DNA from: Tritrichomonas foetus
Lineage: Eukaryota; Parabasalia; Tritrichomonadida; Tritrichomonadidae
Length of the DNA: 27,209 nt
Assembly (NCBI GenBank): GCA_001839685.1
Contig: MLAK01000771.1
Coordinates: forward strand, 21,105-48,313
Reading direction: 5' to 3'
In this document: positions 26,101 through 27,209 of the stretch, piece by piece
Layout of the letters: each line of letters opens with the position of its first letter
Numbering within the stretch: the first letter of the stretch is position 1
Notes under the pieces: generated by a model
What the model was told of the DNA's origin: nothing
Seen by the model: only the letters and a program-made list of their open reading frames with translations
The model's database searches: none
Position numbers and translations under genes: made by a program

Positions 26101-26710
26101 AAATGATTCTAAAAAAGTAAAGCCATGGGTAATTGCAATTTCTGTGATAATTCCTCTCCTTGTGCTTGGAGCTATTGCTGCTATTGTTGTATTCATTTTA
26201 ATGAAGAGAAGGAAAGACATGAATCCTAATAACAATGATATGGCGGCTGATTGTGATGGAGTTGATGCAGCACCTGGAACACCAAGAAAAAGGAAAATCC
26301 AGCCACCAATTCCACCACGTAAGAAAGATAGACCATCACCAAAGAGAGCACAATCCTTCATGATAAATGAAGAAAATGAAGAAAGTATTTCTCATGCAGA
26401 TCAAGTGAAACATGCTCAAACTTCTCTTGATATAAATGTAAATCAGAATAAACCCAAACAACCTGCTAAGCCACAAACAAAAACTCCACCTCATTCTACT
26501 AAAAACTCACCAAGGGGCTCTCCACCAATCACCCAAAAGAATTATCCTCCTGAAAACAAGCAAACCCTTCTTCCACAAAAGAGACCAAATAACAGCAGCA
26601 ACAATATTAATGGAAGAAAACCACAAAGACCTCCGCCCAAAGTCACAATACCACAAGATGATGATGAAGAATATGAATATTATTATTATGACGATGACAT
26701 TGATGCATGA
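23147..26710 (+). CDS. Large type I surface glycoprotein with proline-rich cytoplasmic tail
   Basis: This 1187-residue protein begins with a signal peptide (MCFFLFFHFTYSVQ) and an early Cys cluster (YCIT...CDC). About 980 extracellular residues follow, rich in Asn, Thr, Ser and Phe, with very many N-glycosylation sequons and a repetitive beta-strand rhythm suggesting a beta-helix or stacked beta fold; Cys are few. One membrane helix is at 995-1019, preceded by KPW and followed by the stop-transfer KRRK. The 168-residue cytoplasmic tail is basic and proline-rich, with an SH3-ligand-type PPIPPRK, further PxxP motifs, and an acidic Tyr-rich end (DDDEEYEYYYYDDDIDA). Trichomonad genomes hold families of such receptor-like proteins; exact family not identified. 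I use the ATG at 23147; the preceding TTG is not a likely start. Codons are strongly A/T-ending. Confidence 0.85.
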   Translation: MCFFLFFHFTYSVQYCITNVPSSQCDCSTYKPINPNLFNTSYIAGEDSVDLYFCSLFNLPLTINSNNTFVKMSAHQSIRPTFNITLNLENSLPNASYDFRDITVFLNPENLQILNATDFLSLNANVTKRNNDKIILNVNNFTGYYEDYTKFASIFTRFLNITKFNPAQHTRDITLALPPINDQQHITFEYLSSANIFFDNHSITLTQTNSITFSSQNSATFDLYINGTDYLISSRSTMYAGNFIPLNIFSAFTNFTANQTHTMSLVYNGVFNPNIPPEQFMNIAQFPSLVNLEVHIQKRDIPLNFTFYQNTQLYADVDNCSILGAISVAVPGAKVSKLVANTISFEFGMLLRTPGTVGTLALDPELKLMIKKFTDLSYFSDQGNNNIVSYGGFTNNPGISHSTNLWNNTDLNFPLQLGLNGMDYFTIEGSFITGQGNKNIHISFGDNDLQDIYFQRAVAEMPYTLFCNKFSFDCNEWNIIISEVPGIEFTKKCERNHKSLQCITVEANVVKPASGTFYQHVYIGDSSVHNYYDSLFSIEANLLPQFIDNRADYFVFEVSSQTTIDLGLFNDIATVMIIGTGNPPVTLITSDNSTTKRINFLSIDGCSLTVSGVSIDANTVIVANCDTPNLNAITINANTVAIPFQVYSSMQPKKFNDLTLFDIGNMSLTFDESTLTINGLIIQNSNFDILSIYPLRAISQSVNFIIPDNVTTSIKGITLDFGNFDINNHHNVQSVNYEKNVVANFLFSQFWENITSISPQLTIGLAGTAAIFPQYPENVDISFRSFGGNLVYDGNETIIFKNEVTISHDTYLNFTKDYVMFNFTSIRAISNGSLSSNQNLTIDTISLNKDVEFSATNLAVTTLNMEAGSTYIANDLIINEVNMNFNLLSFPTLKYSKVSASGPIKLNYVNETSKSLDVTTLIGDRHNVVCGIGLDCQAQQANISILSDIENIANKYKLGCSSADINGYICLYAYLEDSPVFYTAINDSKKVKPWVIAISVIIPLLVLGAIAAIVVFILMKRRKDMNPNNNDMAADCDGVDAAPGTPRKRKIQPPIPPRKKDRPSPKRAQSFMINEENEESISHADQVKHAQTSLDINVNQNKPKQPAKPQTKTPPHSTKNSPRGSPPITQKNYPPENKQTLLPQKRPNNSSNNINGRKPQRPPPKVTIPQDDDEEYEYYYYDDDIDA

Positions 26711-27006
26711 GTTTGATCAAAATATATGGATGAGGATTGTTTTAAGATTTTGTTTCACAATAAATATTTGTATCTCGACTTATATCTTTGATTATGTTAT
26801 ATTTCATTATATGAAGTAAAAAAAAAGAATGATGAATAGATAAGTAAAAATTCACAAGAGAATCTAGGTTGATGAAAATGAAGGAAAAGAAAAAGAAAAA
26901 AAAAAAAAAAATCAGTGGGGCGATTCGGGAATTTATTTTTACTGAATAAATATAAAACTGATTATAATCATTATAGTGGTTTTCCTCCACTTATCATTAT
27001 AATTAT
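26711..27006. other. Intergenic region between convergent genes with poly-A tract
   Basis: About 296 A/T-rich bases with a long A-rich run near 26884-26910. Both neighbours end here, so only 3' ends are expected. An 82-codon minus-strand open frame is driven by the homopolymer (it encodes poly-Phe) and is not called. Confidence 0.5.
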
Positions 27007-27209
27007 TTAATTAGATGAATCAGTGAAATCACTGACTTCATCTATACTTGCATCATTAATAGTTATGGCATTGTCCCCACAACTTCCATCACTATTATGG
27101 TTTGCATTCCCTATTGTTTCCTCATTAATTGTTTCTTCACTATTTGTTTCTTCCTTCTGCGTCTCTTCATTAAATGTTCCTTCATTTGATGTTCTTTCAT
27201 TAAATGTTC
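27007..27209 (-). CDS. C-terminal end of an acidic Glu/Asn/Thr repeat protein (partial)
   Basis: An open minus-strand frame enters from the right edge and ends at a TAA (27009 to 27007) that lies in TAAA. The visible 66 residues start with degenerate 5-residue repeats of the type TFNEx/TSNEx (TFNER, TSNEG, TFNEE, then TQKEE, TNSEE, TINEE), followed by an Asn/Asp/Ser-rich tail ending DEVSDFTDSSN. The DNA repeat is 15 bp, so the frame is preserved. No start is visible, so the main part of the gene lies outside the window. Function cannot be told. The in-frame repeat, compositional bias and clean stop support real coding. Confidence 0.6.
   Translation of the reverse strand, partial: TFNERTSNEGTFNEETQKEETNSEETINEETIGNANHNSDGSCGDNAITINDASIDEVSDFTDSSN

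Noticed and set aside
26742..26990. 82-codon minus-strand open frame
   Set aside because: It depends on a poly-A tract read as poly-Phe and has no start context; it lies between two convergent genes.
1..27209. tRNA or rRNA genes
   Set aside because: I looked for GGTTCGA-type T-loops and GC-rich structured blocks on both strands and found none; GC-rich patches all fall in coding sequence.

Overview
The window looks like a nuclear contig fragment from a parabasalid protist, most likely a Tritrichomonas-like or Trichomonas-like flagellate. It is AT-rich, and its protein genes are single uninterrupted reading frames. They are monocistronic and lie on both strands, separated by about 0.3-1.5 kb of very AT-rich DNA. 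In six of the fifteen complete genes an Inr-like TCAYW pentamer lies 5-16 nt before the ATG, which fits the extremely short 5' leaders known from trichomonads. Seven stop codons sit inside a TAAA tetramer, the trichomonad-type polyadenylation signal. A CFAP100-like axonemal protein argues for a flagellate and against Entamoeba, the other AT-rich protist with similar GTPases. The species assignment is an inference.

Layout, left to right: a Ubc13-type ubiquitin-conjugating enzyme (-); a small Ser-rich protein ending in a CaaX box (+); an amino-acid/auxin-permease-type transporter (+); an orphan protein with a probable N-terminal C2-like domain (+); a divergent membrane acyltransferase-like protein (+); eIF4E (-); about 1.4 kb without an intact gene but with decayed coding-like fragments; an AIG1/septin-like GTPase with a Cys-rich module (-); a CFAP100/CCDC37-like flagellar coiled-coil protein (-); a TMEM230-like membrane protein (+); CNOT9/Rcd1 (+); GDP-mannose pyrophosphorylase (-); an orphan 192-residue protein (+); a shugoshin-like protein (-); a basic protein with a polyproline tract and a WH2-like C-terminus (+); a 1187-residue type I surface glycoprotein with a proline-rich cytoplasmic tail (+); and the C-terminal end of a Glu/Asn/Thr repeat protein running off the right edge (-).

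The genes are not one pathway or operon. They are a typical mix of housekeeping genes (ubiquitin, translation initiation, mRNA deadenylation, nucleotide-sugar synthesis), cytoskeleton and chromosome-cohesion genes, and lineage-specific membrane proteins. I see no tRNA, rRNA, CRISPR array, transposon or intron. Two perfect minisatellites (17 bp x about 5.6 and 19 bp x 9) lie in intergenic DNA.

The most interesting items are the shugoshin-like protein with a block of pentapeptide-spaced Thr-Pro sites, the acyltransferase-like protein whose catalytic His appears to be missing, the GTPase carrying a Cys-rich module, the candidate polyproline/WH2 actin regulator, and promoter motifs that split the genes into an Inr class and an ACCGTT class.
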